Positions 8,285 through 16,442 of a stretch of DNA of 35,315 nucleotides are shown one piece after another (position 1 is the first letter of the stretch; every line of letters begins with the position of its first letter). The position numbers were made by a program, and so were the translations under genes. This stretch comes from an uncultured Pelagibacteraceae bacterium (lineage in GTDB: Bacteria > Pseudomonadota > Alphaproteobacteria > Pelagibacterales > Pelagibacteraceae), in contig CACGVB010000011.1 of the NCBI GenBank assembly GCA_902576395.1, positions 1-35,315 of the forward strand. The letters are read 5' to 3'. Below the pieces are notes generated by a model. The model did no database searches. It worked only from the letters and a program-made list of their open reading frames with translations, and was not told where the DNA came from.

Positions 8285-9295
8285 ATGAAATTAAAAAGAA
8301 TATTGCTTTCTGCATTATTTGTTTTAGGCGTTACAAGTTACGGTAATGTTGCTAATGCAAAATGTGGAGACATTACTATTGCTAATATGAACTGGGCGTC
8401 AGCAAATTTTATGGCTGAAGTTGACAAAATCATATTAGAAGAAGGTTATGGATGTAATGTTGAGCTTGTGCCTGGTGCTACAATGCCTACATTTACTTCG
8501 ATGCAAGAAAAAGGTGAGCCAGATATAGCTCCTGAGTTTTGGGCAAATGCAGCAAAAGTAGAGTTAGAAGCTGCTGTAGCTGAAGGAAAACTTCACTCAA
8601 TAAATAAAGCACCAATTACTGGTTTAGGTGAAGGTTGGTGGGTATTGCCAGCAACTTTAGAGAAGCATCCAGAACTTACAACTGCCGATGCAATTTTAGA
8701 AAGACCTGATCTATTTCCACACCCGGAAGATCCATCAAAAGGTGGATTTCATATTTGTCCTCCAGGATGGAACTGTGAACTAAGTAACAGAAATCATTTT
8801 AGAGCTTGGGGAATGGAAGCCAAAGGTTGGGCTATAGTAGAAACTGGATCAGCAGCAGGTCTTGATGGTTCAATTGCAAAAGCTGCAGAAAGAGGTGAAA
8901 ACTGGTTTGGTTACTACTGGTCACCAACTGCTATAATTGGAAAATATGGAATGATAGCTGTAGATATGGGTGAGTACGCAGGTAAAGATAACTGGGATAA
9001 TTGTTTATCAAAACCAGAGCAAGAGTGTGCAAATCCTTTAAAATCTTCATGGGTTAAATCTGAAGTTTATTCAGTTGCAACTGACAATTACAAGAAAACT
9101 GCAGGAAAAGAAGGTATGGATTATCTTGAGAAAAGAACATACCCAGGTCCAGTAATGAATGGGATGTTAGTTTGGATGGGAGAAAACCAAGCTGAAGGTG
9201 CAGATGCAGCAATTGAATTTTTGAAAACACAAGAGGACGTTTGGTCTAAATGGGTTTCAAGTTCAGCGGCTAAAAAAATAAAAAAAGCACTTTAA
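8285..9295 (+). CDS. Glycine betaine/proline-type ABC transporter substrate-binding protein (OpuAC family)
   Basis: A 336-residue periplasmic binding protein with a signal peptide (MKLKRILLSALFVLGV, cleavage expected after ANA at about residue 26). The mature part opens ITIANMNWASANFMAEV and continues with DIAPEFWANA and GEGWWVLP, the order seen in OpuAC-type proteins. The Trp residues in those motifs are candidates for the aromatic cage that holds quaternary ammonium or sulfonium groups. The ligand could be glycine betaine, DMSP, choline or a relative; sequence does not decide. A strong SD precedes it, a hairpin follows, and the permease is next, so the binding protein is probably made in excess of the permease. 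Confidence 0.85.
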   Translation: MKLKRILLSALFVLGVTSYGNVANAKCGDITIANMNWASANFMAEVDKIILEEGYGCNVELVPGATMPTFTSMQEKGEPDIAPEFWANAAKVELEAAVAEGKLHSINKAPITGLGEGWWVLPATLEKHPELTTADAILERPDLFPHPEDPSKGGFHICPPGWNCELSNRNHFRAWGMEAKGWAIVETGSAAGLDGSIAKAAERGENWFGYYWSPTAIIGKYGMIAVDMGEYAGKDNWDNCLSKPEQECANPLKSSWVKSEVYSVATDNYKKTAGKEGMDYLEKRTYPGPVMNGMLVWMGENQAEGADAAIEFLKTQEDVWSKWVSSSAAKKIKKAL

Positions 9296-9307
9296 TCAAA
9301 TAAAATT

Positions 9308-9335
9308 ATCGAACCCGTCGTAAAACGGGTTCGAT
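9308..9335 (+). terminator. Hairpin between binding-protein and permease genes (partial terminator)
   Basis: An 11-base-pair perfect stem, ATCGAACCCGT paired with ACGGGTTCGAT, with a six-base loop and followed by TTTTAAAAA. It starts 13 bases after the binding-protein stop. With a short T run it probably acts as an attenuator or mRNA-stabilising 3' end rather than a full stop. Confidence 0.7.
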
Positions 9336-9351
9336 TTTAAAAAGAGAATTA

Positions 9352-10236
9352 ATGGACTTCTTTACTAAAATTCCTGTAATGGATAGAACAGCTCTTAGAG
9401 AGCTAAAAAAAGGAATTGATTTAAGTTTTAAAGATTTTTCAAGAGCATATGGTGACGGTATTGAGAGTTTTTTTGATCCGCTGTTATATTTTTTAATTTG
9501 GTTGGAAAAATTATTAGTTAATAGTCCTTGGCCTTTAGTCATTGGAGTATTTGCTTTATTGGCTTGGATTGGATCGAGAAGTATTAAGCTAGTCATAGGA
9601 ACTGTAATTTGTTTTATAGTTATAGGTTATTTTGGAATGTGGAAAAATTGTATGGCAACTGTTGCTATAATTTCGGTTTCAACATTAGTTTGTATAGTTG
9701 TTGGTATTCCAATTGGGGTATTAATGTCAAAATCAAGTAGAGCAGAAAAGGCTGTGTTACCCATATTGGATATGATGCAAACTATTCCAAGTTTCGTTTA
9801 TCTCATACCTATAATAATGCTTTTAGGAATAGGAAAAGTGCCTGGTTTATTGGCAGTGTGTATTTATGCTTTACCTCCAGTAGTTAGGTTAACAAATCTT
9901 GGAATTAGAGAAGTAGATAAAGAAACCCTTGAGGCAAGTGAGGCGTTTGGAGCAACACCAATGCAAAAATTAAAATCTGTACAAATACCTCTGTCATTAC
10001 CAACAATATTCGCAGGAATAAACCAAACAATTATGATGGCTTTGGCAATGGTAGTAATCGCATCAATGATAGGGGTAAAAGGTCTAGGAGTGCCTATTTT
10101 ACAAGCTATTTCTAATCAATATTTAGCGCTTGGAATGATGAATGGACTGGCCATAGTAGCTCTAGCGATCATCTTTGACAGAGTAACACAGCAGTACGGT
10201 CAGAGAATTCAAAAACACAGAGGTCAGAAAAAATAA
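9352..10236 (+). CDS. Glycine betaine/proline-type ABC transporter permease (ProW/OpuAB family)
   Basis: A 294-residue inner-membrane permease. It has a cytoplasmic N terminus, about six or seven hydrophobic spans, and the BPD_transp_1 core. MMQTIPSFVYLIPIIMLLGIG and LPPVVRLTNLGIREV are typical of ProW, and EASEAFGATPMQKLKSVQIPLS (about 190-211) is the EAA loop that docks the ATPase. It would partner with the binding protein just upstream. No ATP-binding subunit is adjacent; the next gene is a MetF-like protein 62 bases on. The ATPase must be encoded elsewhere or shared. Confidence 0.85.
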   Translation: MDFFTKIPVMDRTALRELKKGIDLSFKDFSRAYGDGIESFFDPLLYFLIWLEKLLVNSPWPLVIGVFALLAWIGSRSIKLVIGTVICFIVIGYFGMWKNCMATVAIISVSTLVCIVVGIPIGVLMSKSSRAEKAVLPILDMMQTIPSFVYLIPIIMLLGIGKVPGLLAVCIYALPPVVRLTNLGIREVDKETLEASEAFGATPMQKLKSVQIPLSLPTIFAGINQTIMMALAMVVIASMIGVKGLGVPILQAISNQYLALGMMNGLAIVALAIIFDRVTQQYGQRIQKHRGQKK

Positions 10237-10298
10237 CCCTGACACTTTGATCTAATATTTTTCTAGACAGTTATTTTAAAATAAATAATTATCCAATA

Positions 10299-11027
10299 AT
10301 GAATTTTTCATTAGAAATTGGACCTCACACAGATCTTGATACTTTACCTGAAGTTAAAGATGTTTATGTTACAATGCTACCTGGAGGTGATTATAAGGAG
10401 ACTGCGGATAAGTCCGGCGATTTAGTCAAGAGAGGATTTAACCCGGTACCTCACTTCCCAGCTAGATCAATCGGTAACGAAGAAGAACTTAAAGACTATG
10501 TATCAAGATGTAAAGATTTAGGTGTAAAACAAATATTGGCCATAGGCGGAAGTAGAGACCCAATTGGAAAATTTGATAGCTCTTATCAAATATTGGAGAC
10601 AGGCTTATTTGATGGAATTAAGATCGGAATTGCTGGACATCCAGAGGGTAGTCCTGATATATCCGATTCAGAATTAGAAAAAGCAATGATAGATAAAAAG
10701 CCTTATGCTGATTATATAGTAACTCAATGGTTACTAGACTCTCAGCCTATCGTTGATTTCATTTCTAAACAAACGATACCAGTTCATGTTGGAATAACTG
10801 GGCCCATGAAAATTTCAAGCTTAATTAAGTTTGCAAATATTGTTGGAGCAAAAAATTCCATTAATTTTCTTAAATCTAATTTTAGTAAGGCATTAGATTT
10901 ATTGAAACCTAAAGACCCTAATGATTTAATTGGGAAAGTTAAATCGCATACTGATTATTTTCACATTTATACATTCGGCGGCTTGAAGGAAACAAACAAG
11001 TGGTTGAAGGAGAATAACTATGTCTAA
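10299..11027 (+). CDS. Short methylenetetrahydrofolate reductase-like (MetF family) protein
   Basis: A 242-residue TIM-barrel protein with MTHFR-type motifs: SLEIGP at the start (Glu6 in place of the catalytic Glu of the usual FEFFPP), AIGGSRDPIG in the FAD region, GIAGHPEGSPD and ADYIVTQWLLDS. MTHFR interconverts 5-methyl- and 5,10-methylene-THF using FAD. It is about 50 residues shorter than typical MetF, the loss being mainly near the N terminus, so cofactor use may differ. Its last eight bases overlap the start of the DmdA-like gene (ATGTCTAA), which points to coupled synthesis. The simplest reading is that it re-oxidises methyl-THF made by that demethylase, rather than serving methionine synthesis. 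Confidence 0.75.
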   Translation: MNFSLEIGPHTDLDTLPEVKDVYVTMLPGGDYKETADKSGDLVKRGFNPVPHFPARSIGNEEELKDYVSRCKDLGVKQILAIGGSRDPIGKFDSSYQILETGLFDGIKIGIAGHPEGSPDISDSELEKAMIDKKPYADYIVTQWLLDSQPIVDFISKQTIPVHVGITGPMKISSLIKFANIVGAKNSINFLKSNFSKALDLLKPKDPNDLIGKVKSHTDYFHIYTFGGLKETNKWLKENNYV

Positions 11028-12378
11028 TGAATTTGACTATAGTAAGTTAAGACACGTAACATCAGTAGACCAATCTGATAGAAAAGTGCCTTATAATTTA
11101 AGACAAAGTGGACCAACAAAAGTTGAAATGTTAATTTCAACTCGTGTAAGAAAATCACCCTACTGGCATTTATCAATGAAAGCAGGTTGTTGGAGAGCAA
11201 CTGTATATAATCGTATTTACCATCCAAGAGGATATGTAAAACCTGAAGATGGTGGTGCAATGGTAGAATATGAGGCAATAGTAAATCATGTAACAATGTG
11301 GAACGTTGCTGTAGAAAGACAAATTAGAGTGAAGGGTCCAGATGCAGAAAAATTTGTTGACTATGTAATAACAAGAGATGCTACAAAAATTTCTCCAATG
11401 AGAGCAAGATATGTAATTCTTTGCAACGCGTATGGTGGAGTATTAAATGATCCGATTCTTTTAAGAATATCTAAAGATGAATTTTGGTTTAGTTTATCTG
11501 ATAGTGATATAGGTCTTTATTTACAAGGCGTAAATGCTGATGAGAGATTTAACGTAGAAATTGATGAGATAGATGTAAGCCCAGTTCAGATACAAGGGCC
11601 AAAATCTAAAGCATTAATGAAAGATTTATGCGGAGATCAAGTTGATTTTGACAATATGCCATTCTACGGTTTAGCTGAAGCAAAAATTGGTGGAAGAAGT
11701 TGCGTAATATCTCAATCAGGGTTTTCTGGCGAAGCTGGTTATGAAATTTATTTAAGAGAATGTACATTATATGCAGAAGATATGTGGAATGCTGTTCTTG
11801 AAGCAGGAAAAAAACATAGCCTAATGGTTATTGCGCCTGCACACCATAGAAGAATTCAAGCTGGAATTCTTTCTTGGGGTCAAGACATGGACAATCAACA
11901 TAATCCTTTTCAATGTAATTTAGGTTATCAAGTATCATTGTCTGGTAAAGGAGAATGGAACAAGAAAGCAGATTACGTAGGAAAGAAAGCTCTTGAAAAA
12001 ATGAAAGCTGATTTAAAAGCAGGTCACAAACCATACAAACTTCAATTAGTTGGTCTTGAATTAGGTGGAAAACCAATTGAGGAATACGCTCCTGACTTTT
12101 GGCTAATTTCAGATGAGGGTGGTGGAGAACCTATAGGTTTTGTTACTTCTCCTTGGTATCATCCTGAAAAAAAACAGAACATTGCTATGGGTTATGTACC
12201 ATTTGATGGAACATTGAACGCAAATGGATTTCCAAAGGGAAAAGTAGGATCTAAGTTCAAGGTACATTTACCTGAGAAATATTCTGAAACTCCAGGTAAA
12301 CCTGTTGATGCAGTAATAGTAGATATACCATTTAAAGAATCTTACAACGCCAATACAAGAGAAGTTGTAAAAGGTTAA
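11020..12378 (+). CDS. DmdA/GcvT-family THF-dependent demethylase-like protein
   Basis: A 452-residue protein with a GcvT aminomethyltransferase fold. The early stretch TRVRKSPYW..ATVYN and then WNVAVERQIRVKGPDA (about residues 94-109) and GGVLNDPILLRIS resemble the DMSP demethylase DmdA. At 452 residues it is well longer than DmdA (about 370), with extra sequence at the N terminus and near the C terminus. Such enzymes move a methyl group from a sulfonium, ammonium or methoxy donor to THF. The upstream betaine-type importer and MetF-like gene support a methylated osmolyte as donor. DMSP, glycine betaine or another onium are candidates; a LigM-like O-demethylase is a less favoured alternative. 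I have not given the symbol dmdA because the true DmdA clade is shorter. A hairpin ends the unit. Confidence 0.7.
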   Translation: MSNEFDYSKLRHVTSVDQSDRKVPYNLRQSGPTKVEMLISTRVRKSPYWHLSMKAGCWRATVYNRIYHPRGYVKPEDGGAMVEYEAIVNHVTMWNVAVERQIRVKGPDAEKFVDYVITRDATKISPMRARYVILCNAYGGVLNDPILLRISKDEFWFSLSDSDIGLYLQGVNADERFNVEIDEIDVSPVQIQGPKSKALMKDLCGDQVDFDNMPFYGLAEAKIGGRSCVISQSGFSGEAGYEIYLRECTLYAEDMWNAVLEAGKKHSLMVIAPAHHRRIQAGILSWGQDMDNQHNPFQCNLGYQVSLSGKGEWNKKADYVGKKALEKMKADLKAGHKPYKLQLVGLELGGKPIEEYAPDFWLISDEGGGEPIGFVTSPWYHPEKKQNIAMGYVPFDGTLNANGFPKGKVGSKFKVHLPEKYSETPGKPVDAVIVDIPFKESYNANTREVVKG

Positions 12379-12386
12379 GCAATTGA

Positions 12387-12409
12387 AGGGAGGAGTTTAG
12401 CTCCTCCCT
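12387..12409 (+). terminator. GC-rich hairpin after the DmdA-like gene
   Basis: A nine-base-pair stem (A GGGAGGAG paired with CTCCTCCC T) with loop TTTAG, nine bases after the DmdA-like stop. It is unusually GC-rich for this window. No T run follows on either strand, so termination by the intrinsic route is uncertain. The next gene starts eight bases later. The left arm also contains a Shine-Dalgarno-like AGGAG that the stem would hide, but it is too far (21 bases) from the ATG to be the normal ribosome site. Confidence 0.6.
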
Positions 12410-12416
12410 AATTAAA

Positions 12417-12962
12417 ATGTTCGCACAATTTTTAGAAATTTTTTTTAAATCTTTAAAATTAGATAAAAGCTTATACAGAGATAATAAATACTTTGGTGAG
12501 GCTGCAATCTATTTTGCTGGTCTTGTAATGATACTTGATGGTGTTGCAGGAGCAGTAGCGGCAAATTCAATTGTGAGAACATCAATTGGCATCTCGGGCT
12601 TGACAGCTCTTTTAACCTGGTTTGTTTGGGCTATTTTTATTTTTGTAATTGGAGTAAAAATTTTTCCTGATAAAGGGAGTAAGGTTCCTTTTAAAAAGAT
12701 TTTAATAGCTGTGGGTTATGCTCATGCGCCAGGTTTAATTAGGTTTTTTGCAGTAACACCTGACTTAGTTCTGCCAATTATTTTCCTTACTCAATTTTGG
12801 ATATTTGCATCTCTCATAATATCAACCAAACAAATTTTGAATTTAAAATCTAATTTGAAATCATTTGGAATAGTATTTTTATCTTTTTTAATAATAGCTT
12901 TTCTATCTATAACATTCATAATTAATAGAATGAATTCAATTCCAATTAGTAATATTAGCTAA
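12417..12962 (+). CDS. YIP1-like multi-pass membrane protein
   Basis: A 181-residue hydrophobic protein with about five predicted membrane spans (near residues 27-50, 56-80, 93-112, 117-135 and 147-168). The layout of a short cytoplasmic N terminus, a glycine/alanine-rich first helix pair and YAHAPGLIRFF resembles bacterial YIP1-family proteins, where an H/A-P-x-L segment is common. The function of bacterial members is unknown. It begins right after the hairpin closing the DmdA-like operon, and its stop overlaps by four bases the stop of a convergent small gene. The family call is moderate. Confidence 0.6.
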   Translation: MFAQFLEIFFKSLKLDKSLYRDNKYFGEAAIYFAGLVMILDGVAGAVAANSIVRTSIGISGLTALLTWFVWAIFIFVIGVKIFPDKGSKVPFKKILIAVGYAHAPGLIRFFAVTPDLVLPIIFLTQFWIFASLIISTKQILNLKSNLKSFGIVFLSFLIIAFLSITFIINRMNSIPISNIS

Positions 12963-13126
12963 AAAGGAAAAACAGTTTTAGATGTTCTGCAAGATTTGCA
13001 AATTTTAAAACCAGTAAGGAATAAATTTTGAGTTACACTTTCATCTTCTTTTTTACACTCTTCACAAATATCATTTAAATCTGCTTCTAAATTCTTATTT
13101 AATTCTGCATCATATTCTTTAGTCAT
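12959..13126 (-). CDS. 55-residue protein with two CxxC motifs (possible zinc ribbon)
   Basis: A short ORF starting MTKEYDAELNKNLEADLNDI. It contains CEEC at residues 21-24 and CKSC at 43-46, spaced as in a small zinc ribbon, and ends TVFPF. Its ATG lies inside the last codons of the DUF3726 gene: the overlap is eight bases reading ATGACTAA, the same eight-base junction used at 30018-30025. Its stop overlaps the convergent YIP1-like stop by four bases. The paired cysteines, the coupled start and the acidic N-terminal helix argue that it is a real gene. No function is known; it may bind zinc and assist the two large unknown proteins upstream. Confidence 0.65.
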   Translation of the reverse strand: MTKEYDAELNKNLEADLNDICEECKKEDESVTQNLFLTGFKICKSCRTSKTVFPF

Positions 13127-13727
13127 TATCTGTTAATCCAGCTCCTGCTGTTCGTTCCCTCGATTTATCACTTTCATCGACGTAAGTTTTTAGTGATAAG
13201 TTATAAATTTCAGACCAATCATCTTCATTAAAACTGTTCTTATTATCTAAAAATTTTAATTTAATTTTATCTGATTTTTCCAATACGTCTCCTGTTAGAT
13301 AGTTTGAATAAATAGACTCGTTAAAATTAAATAAAAATTCTTTATCATCCATCTTTAGAAAAATTCTTTTACCAATAATTTCTGAAGTTCTGCTTACAAA
13401 TGATAAAAATATAAGTGGAAAAGCAATCTTATTTATTTCAATTTCGTTGAATTTAGATATTGATGAAGATTGATCAAAAAAATTTAATCCAGATAATATA
13501 GGACAATAAAAAGTTTTTGGAGTATTTGAGGCCGATATTTCATCTATATTTTCAAAATTACTGATTTTATAAATTTTGTAGTATTGGTTTAAATTTTTAA
13601 GACCTGGTAGTCCAAACATTTCTAGTAATCGAATATTTTTTCCAACCTCCTCTGATATTCCCCAAGAAAAACCAATAGCTTTAGATGCCTTTTTTGTAGT
13701 TATTTCTATTTCACTAAAGCTTCTCAT
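13119..13727 (-). CDS. DUF3726 family protein
   Basis: A 202-residue soluble protein. The N terminus, FSEIEITTKKASKAIGFSWGISEEVGKNIRLLE, fits DUF3726 (typically LNEIE..ArkAarGaG..WGlAEEAgka), a family from alphaproteobacteria with no assigned role. No catalytic motif, signal peptide or membrane span is visible. It lies between the 551-residue unknown (4-base gap) and the small CxxC protein (8-base overlap), in an operon that begins with the M19-like protein. In this context it may be a partner or subunit of the 551-residue protein. Confidence 0.65.
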   Translation of the reverse strand: MRSFSEIEITTKKASKAIGFSWGISEEVGKNIRLLEMFGLPGLKNLNQYYKIYKISNFENIDEISASNTPKTFYCPILSGLNFFDQSSSISKFNEIEINKIAFPLIFLSFVSRTSEIIGKRIFLKMDDKEFLFNFNESIYSNYLTGDVLEKSDKIKLKFLDNKNSFNEDDWSEIYNLSLKTYVDESDKSRERTAGAGLTDND

Positions 13728-13731
13728 TTAT

Positions 13732-15387
13732 TTATGATTTATAAATCCATTTATCATCAAAATTTCCTAATTCTGAAGGCAAAGGTGCCCCTTGGAACAT
13801 GCAAATACGCAACCATTTATCTGATCTAGGATCAAACTTTATAGCTCCAAAAAATGATAATTTTAATCTTAACATATCAATTGGAACTAGTTTGGACCCA
13901 ATTGTATTGTCTTGGATTTCTGAATAAGGAAACTTTTCTGCAATAAATGCTCTTCTGACAACGTGTCTTAAATGATTATTATCTTTTAAAAATTTGCCAA
14001 TTTTAGAACTATTTTTTTTTGTAAATACAGCTTCATAAAGTTTATTTATGTCTCTTGCTATTGCCAACGGTTGTTCTAAATCAGATCCCTCATCAATATA
14101 TCTGTCTCCTATTCTAGGCTCTTCTTTATTTTTTGATATAAACCAAAAGTTTTGATTATTTTCGTCTTTTAAAAAATCAATTTTAAGTATTTCAGAATAT
14201 TTATTTTCTAATATGTTTCTTAAATCTTCAATAGTTCTATCAACAGGAATATTAAAATGCTCTTCCTCCTCAGAACTCATTTGCGTAATCAATGGATTAA
14301 CTATTTTATCATACGGTTCCATCATCATAGATACAATATATTCTATACATTCATCTTTTAAATTTTCCTCTGACCAGTTGTAAATTTGATTAAATTGATA
14401 TGAATTTTTAAATTTAAAATCTTCTTTCATAAATTTTATAAACTTTTTTAAATCTTCAATTAAACCTTTGATTTTTTCTTTTTGAAATTCGCTATCAGTG
14501 TGCCAACTGGTTATATTCTTTAAAGATTTAATTAGGCAATTATAAAAAATATCAATCTCATTTTTTGAAACTTTCTCTATTTCTCTTATTTTTTTCAAAG
14601 CAGTTTCTCTTGCATGTATCCAATTATTCAACAAAGTAGGATGATTTACAATAAATGGAGCCATACCAAGGCCAGTGGAATTTCCTATTCCTAAGTTTCT
14701 GCTAATTGCATGATCTAATTCTACTGCTAGTTTTGGATTTTTATTTTTTGCAATATGATTAACCTGATCAAATGTAAATTGTCTAACGAGATAAACTAGC
14801 ATCATCTCTAATCTAAAAGGTCCTCTGATTTCCTCTCTATTTTTAATTCTAAACCTGTCTGCTAAACCAAATTTACCTGATCCATAAACTGCTGTTGTTC
14901 TATATAAATACCCAACCTTTGACAAAATTTCTTTATTAGGTTGCTCTCCATTTGATAAACTGTCAACCACATGGTCGAAAACTCTTACTGACTTGTTGGC
15001 TCTTGATAACGTTAATTCCTTATACGAAAGTCTTCCCACCTCTTGTTTTGGAACATTATTGTTAAGTCTATCTATATCTTCTTTTGATGGAATTCCATCA
15101 AATAAGGTAAAAGCAGCATCCCACTTAGTGGCTATTACTCTATCTGATCTTTCGCCATCTTTGATTTCATTAGCAAAACAAATGAGAGAATATGTTCTTT
15201 TGTTTTTTGTAAATGAATAAACTGCTCTACCATGTCCTTTGTCATTAAGTTGAAATAAATCTCGGCTATATTTCCAATCTTTAAATTCAGATAAAAAAGA
15301 TCTTAAAAACGATAATTTTGATTGATGAAAAGATCCCAATTTAGATAGTTTCATCAAAAATTTTGGATCTCTTAATCTTATTTCCAT
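13732..15387 (-). CDS. Conserved 551-residue protein of unknown function
   Basis: A large soluble protein that I cannot place in a named family. Noticeable segments are GHGRAVYSF (about 52-60), ATKWDAAFTLFDGIP, VYGSGKFGLADR (about 168-179), a glycine-rich NLGIGNSTGLGMAPF (about 231-245) that could bind a phosphate or cofactor, and a C-terminal FQGAPLPSELG. The middle third (about 265-380) is highly charged and probably helical. There is no P-loop, signal peptide or membrane span. It is coupled by TAATG to the M19-like gene upstream and lies four bases from the DUF3726 gene downstream. Its size and distinctive motifs suggest an enzyme rather than an accessory protein. Confidence 0.6.
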   Translation of the reverse strand: MEIRLRDPKFLMKLSKLGSFHQSKLSFLRSFLSEFKDWKYSRDLFQLNDKGHGRAVYSFTKNKRTYSLICFANEIKDGERSDRVIATKWDAAFTLFDGIPSKEDIDRLNNNVPKQEVGRLSYKELTLSRANKSVRVFDHVVDSLSNGEQPNKEILSKVGYLYRTTAVYGSGKFGLADRFRIKNREEIRGPFRLEMMLVYLVRQFTFDQVNHIAKNKNPKLAVELDHAISRNLGIGNSTGLGMAPFIVNHPTLLNNWIHARETALKKIREIEKVSKNEIDIFYNCLIKSLKNITSWHTDSEFQKEKIKGLIEDLKKFIKFMKEDFKFKNSYQFNQIYNWSEENLKDECIEYIVSMMMEPYDKIVNPLITQMSSEEEEHFNIPVDRTIEDLRNILENKYSEILKIDFLKDENNQNFWFISKNKEEPRIGDRYIDEGSDLEQPLAIARDINKLYEAVFTKKNSSKIGKFLKDNNHLRHVVRRAFIAEKFPYSEIQDNTIGSKLVPIDMLRLKLSFFGAIKFDPRSDKWLRICMFQGAPLPSELGNFDDKWIYKS

Positions 15388-16355
15388 TAATTAATTCCTT
15401 TATAAAAATTAAACCAATTATTTCCTAAAATTCCTTCTACTTCTTGCATATTAAAACCAACTTTTTTTAATCCACTTTCTAAATTATCAAACCCTCTAGC
15501 GTCCAAAAACCAGTCAGGTTGTTTTGGAAATCCAGGTTTTTTTTTACTTCCCTCTCCATAATTTGTACTTTTAGACCAAGTTCCATTTCTCATCCATTCA
15601 ACAACACTGTCAGGTTGGTTCAAACATAGATCTGATCCAATACCAATATTTTTTACTTCCATTATTTCTGCAGTTTTAGCAACCATTTCACAAAAGCTTT
15701 CTAATTTACAATTTGTTCCATCTTTTAAATGATGAGAATATAATGATAAACCTAAGATACCTCCACTTTCAGAAAGTTTCTTTAACAAGAAATCTGATTT
15801 GTTTCTTAAAGCTTGATGCCAGAAAGAGGGATTAGCATGGGTAATTGCAATTGGTTTTTCACTTATTTCTATTGCATCCAAAGTACTTTTCTCTGCCGAA
15901 TGGGACATGTCCACAACTATACCTACCCTGTTCATCTCTTTAATTACTTCTCTTCCAAAATTTGTGACTCCTGAATCATTTTTTTCATAACATCCTGTAG
16001 CTAAAAGAGATTGATTATTATATGTAAGTTGCATAAATCTACAACCATGCTCGTAAACTTTCTCTATTAAATTGATATCATCCTCAATCGGTGAACAATT
16101 TTGAAAACCGAAAAAAATTGCTGTTTTATTGTCTGATTGAGCTTTTGTAATATCTTCAAATGTTTTTCCTAAAAATATTAAGTCTGAATTTTCTTCAAAA
16201 AATCTTTCCCACTCTTTTAATCTTAGCAAAAATTCGTCATAATCTTCGTGATATACTAGAGTAACGTGTACTGCATTTAATCCAGCTTCCCTATTGATTA
16301 AAAAAATATCTCTAGACCAGTTACAATATTGAAGATTGTCAATTCGATAGTTCAT
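15387..16355 (-). CDS. M19 (renal) dipeptidase-like protein with altered metal site
   Basis: A 322-residue TIM-barrel protein of the M19/membrane-dipeptidase superfamily. MSH (His152) and THANPSFWH (His173) match the two downstream zinc-binding histidines, and GIGSDL matches the late Asp motif. The N-terminal HxD motif is absent: the segment reads IDNLQYCNWSRD. The bridging-glutamate motif (usually G-x-E-G-G) reads GFQNC. The closest pattern I recall is the Pseudomonas protein PA5396, which lies beside the dgcAB dimethylglycine genes and also has a ...KWNRE-type N terminus. Dipeptide hydrolysis should not be assumed. It heads the cassette with the 551-residue, DUF3726 and CxxC proteins, and diverges from purE across 87 AT-rich bases. 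Confidence 0.75.
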   Translation of the reverse strand: MNYRIDNLQYCNWSRDIFLINREAGLNAVHVTLVYHEDYDEFLLRLKEWERFFEENSDLIFLGKTFEDITKAQSDNKTAIFFGFQNCSPIEDDINLIEKVYEHGCRFMQLTYNNQSLLATGCYEKNDSGVTNFGREVIKEMNRVGIVVDMSHSAEKSTLDAIEISEKPIAITHANPSFWHQALRNKSDFLLKKLSESGGILGLSLYSHHLKDGTNCKLESFCEMVAKTAEIMEVKNIGIGSDLCLNQPDSVVEWMRNGTWSKSTNYGEGSKKKPGFPKQPDWFLDARGFDNLESGLKKVGFNMQEVEGILGNNWFNFYKGIN

Positions 16356-16442
16356 ATTTAAAGACCATATAAGTATAATATAATTTGTCGACTAGTTTAA
16401 ATTTAAAGAATATGCTAATCTAAACTAATTCAAATTTATATC

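Noticed and set aside
9306..9596. Minus-strand open frame of 96 codons opposite the permease start
   Set aside because: Antisense to the permease and across the hairpin; composition is that of a shadow frame.
10271..10284. Perfect 14-base palindrome TTATTTTAAAATAA before the MetF-like gene
   Set aside because: Pure A/T palindromes arise easily by chance at this base composition; there is no second copy to support an operator.
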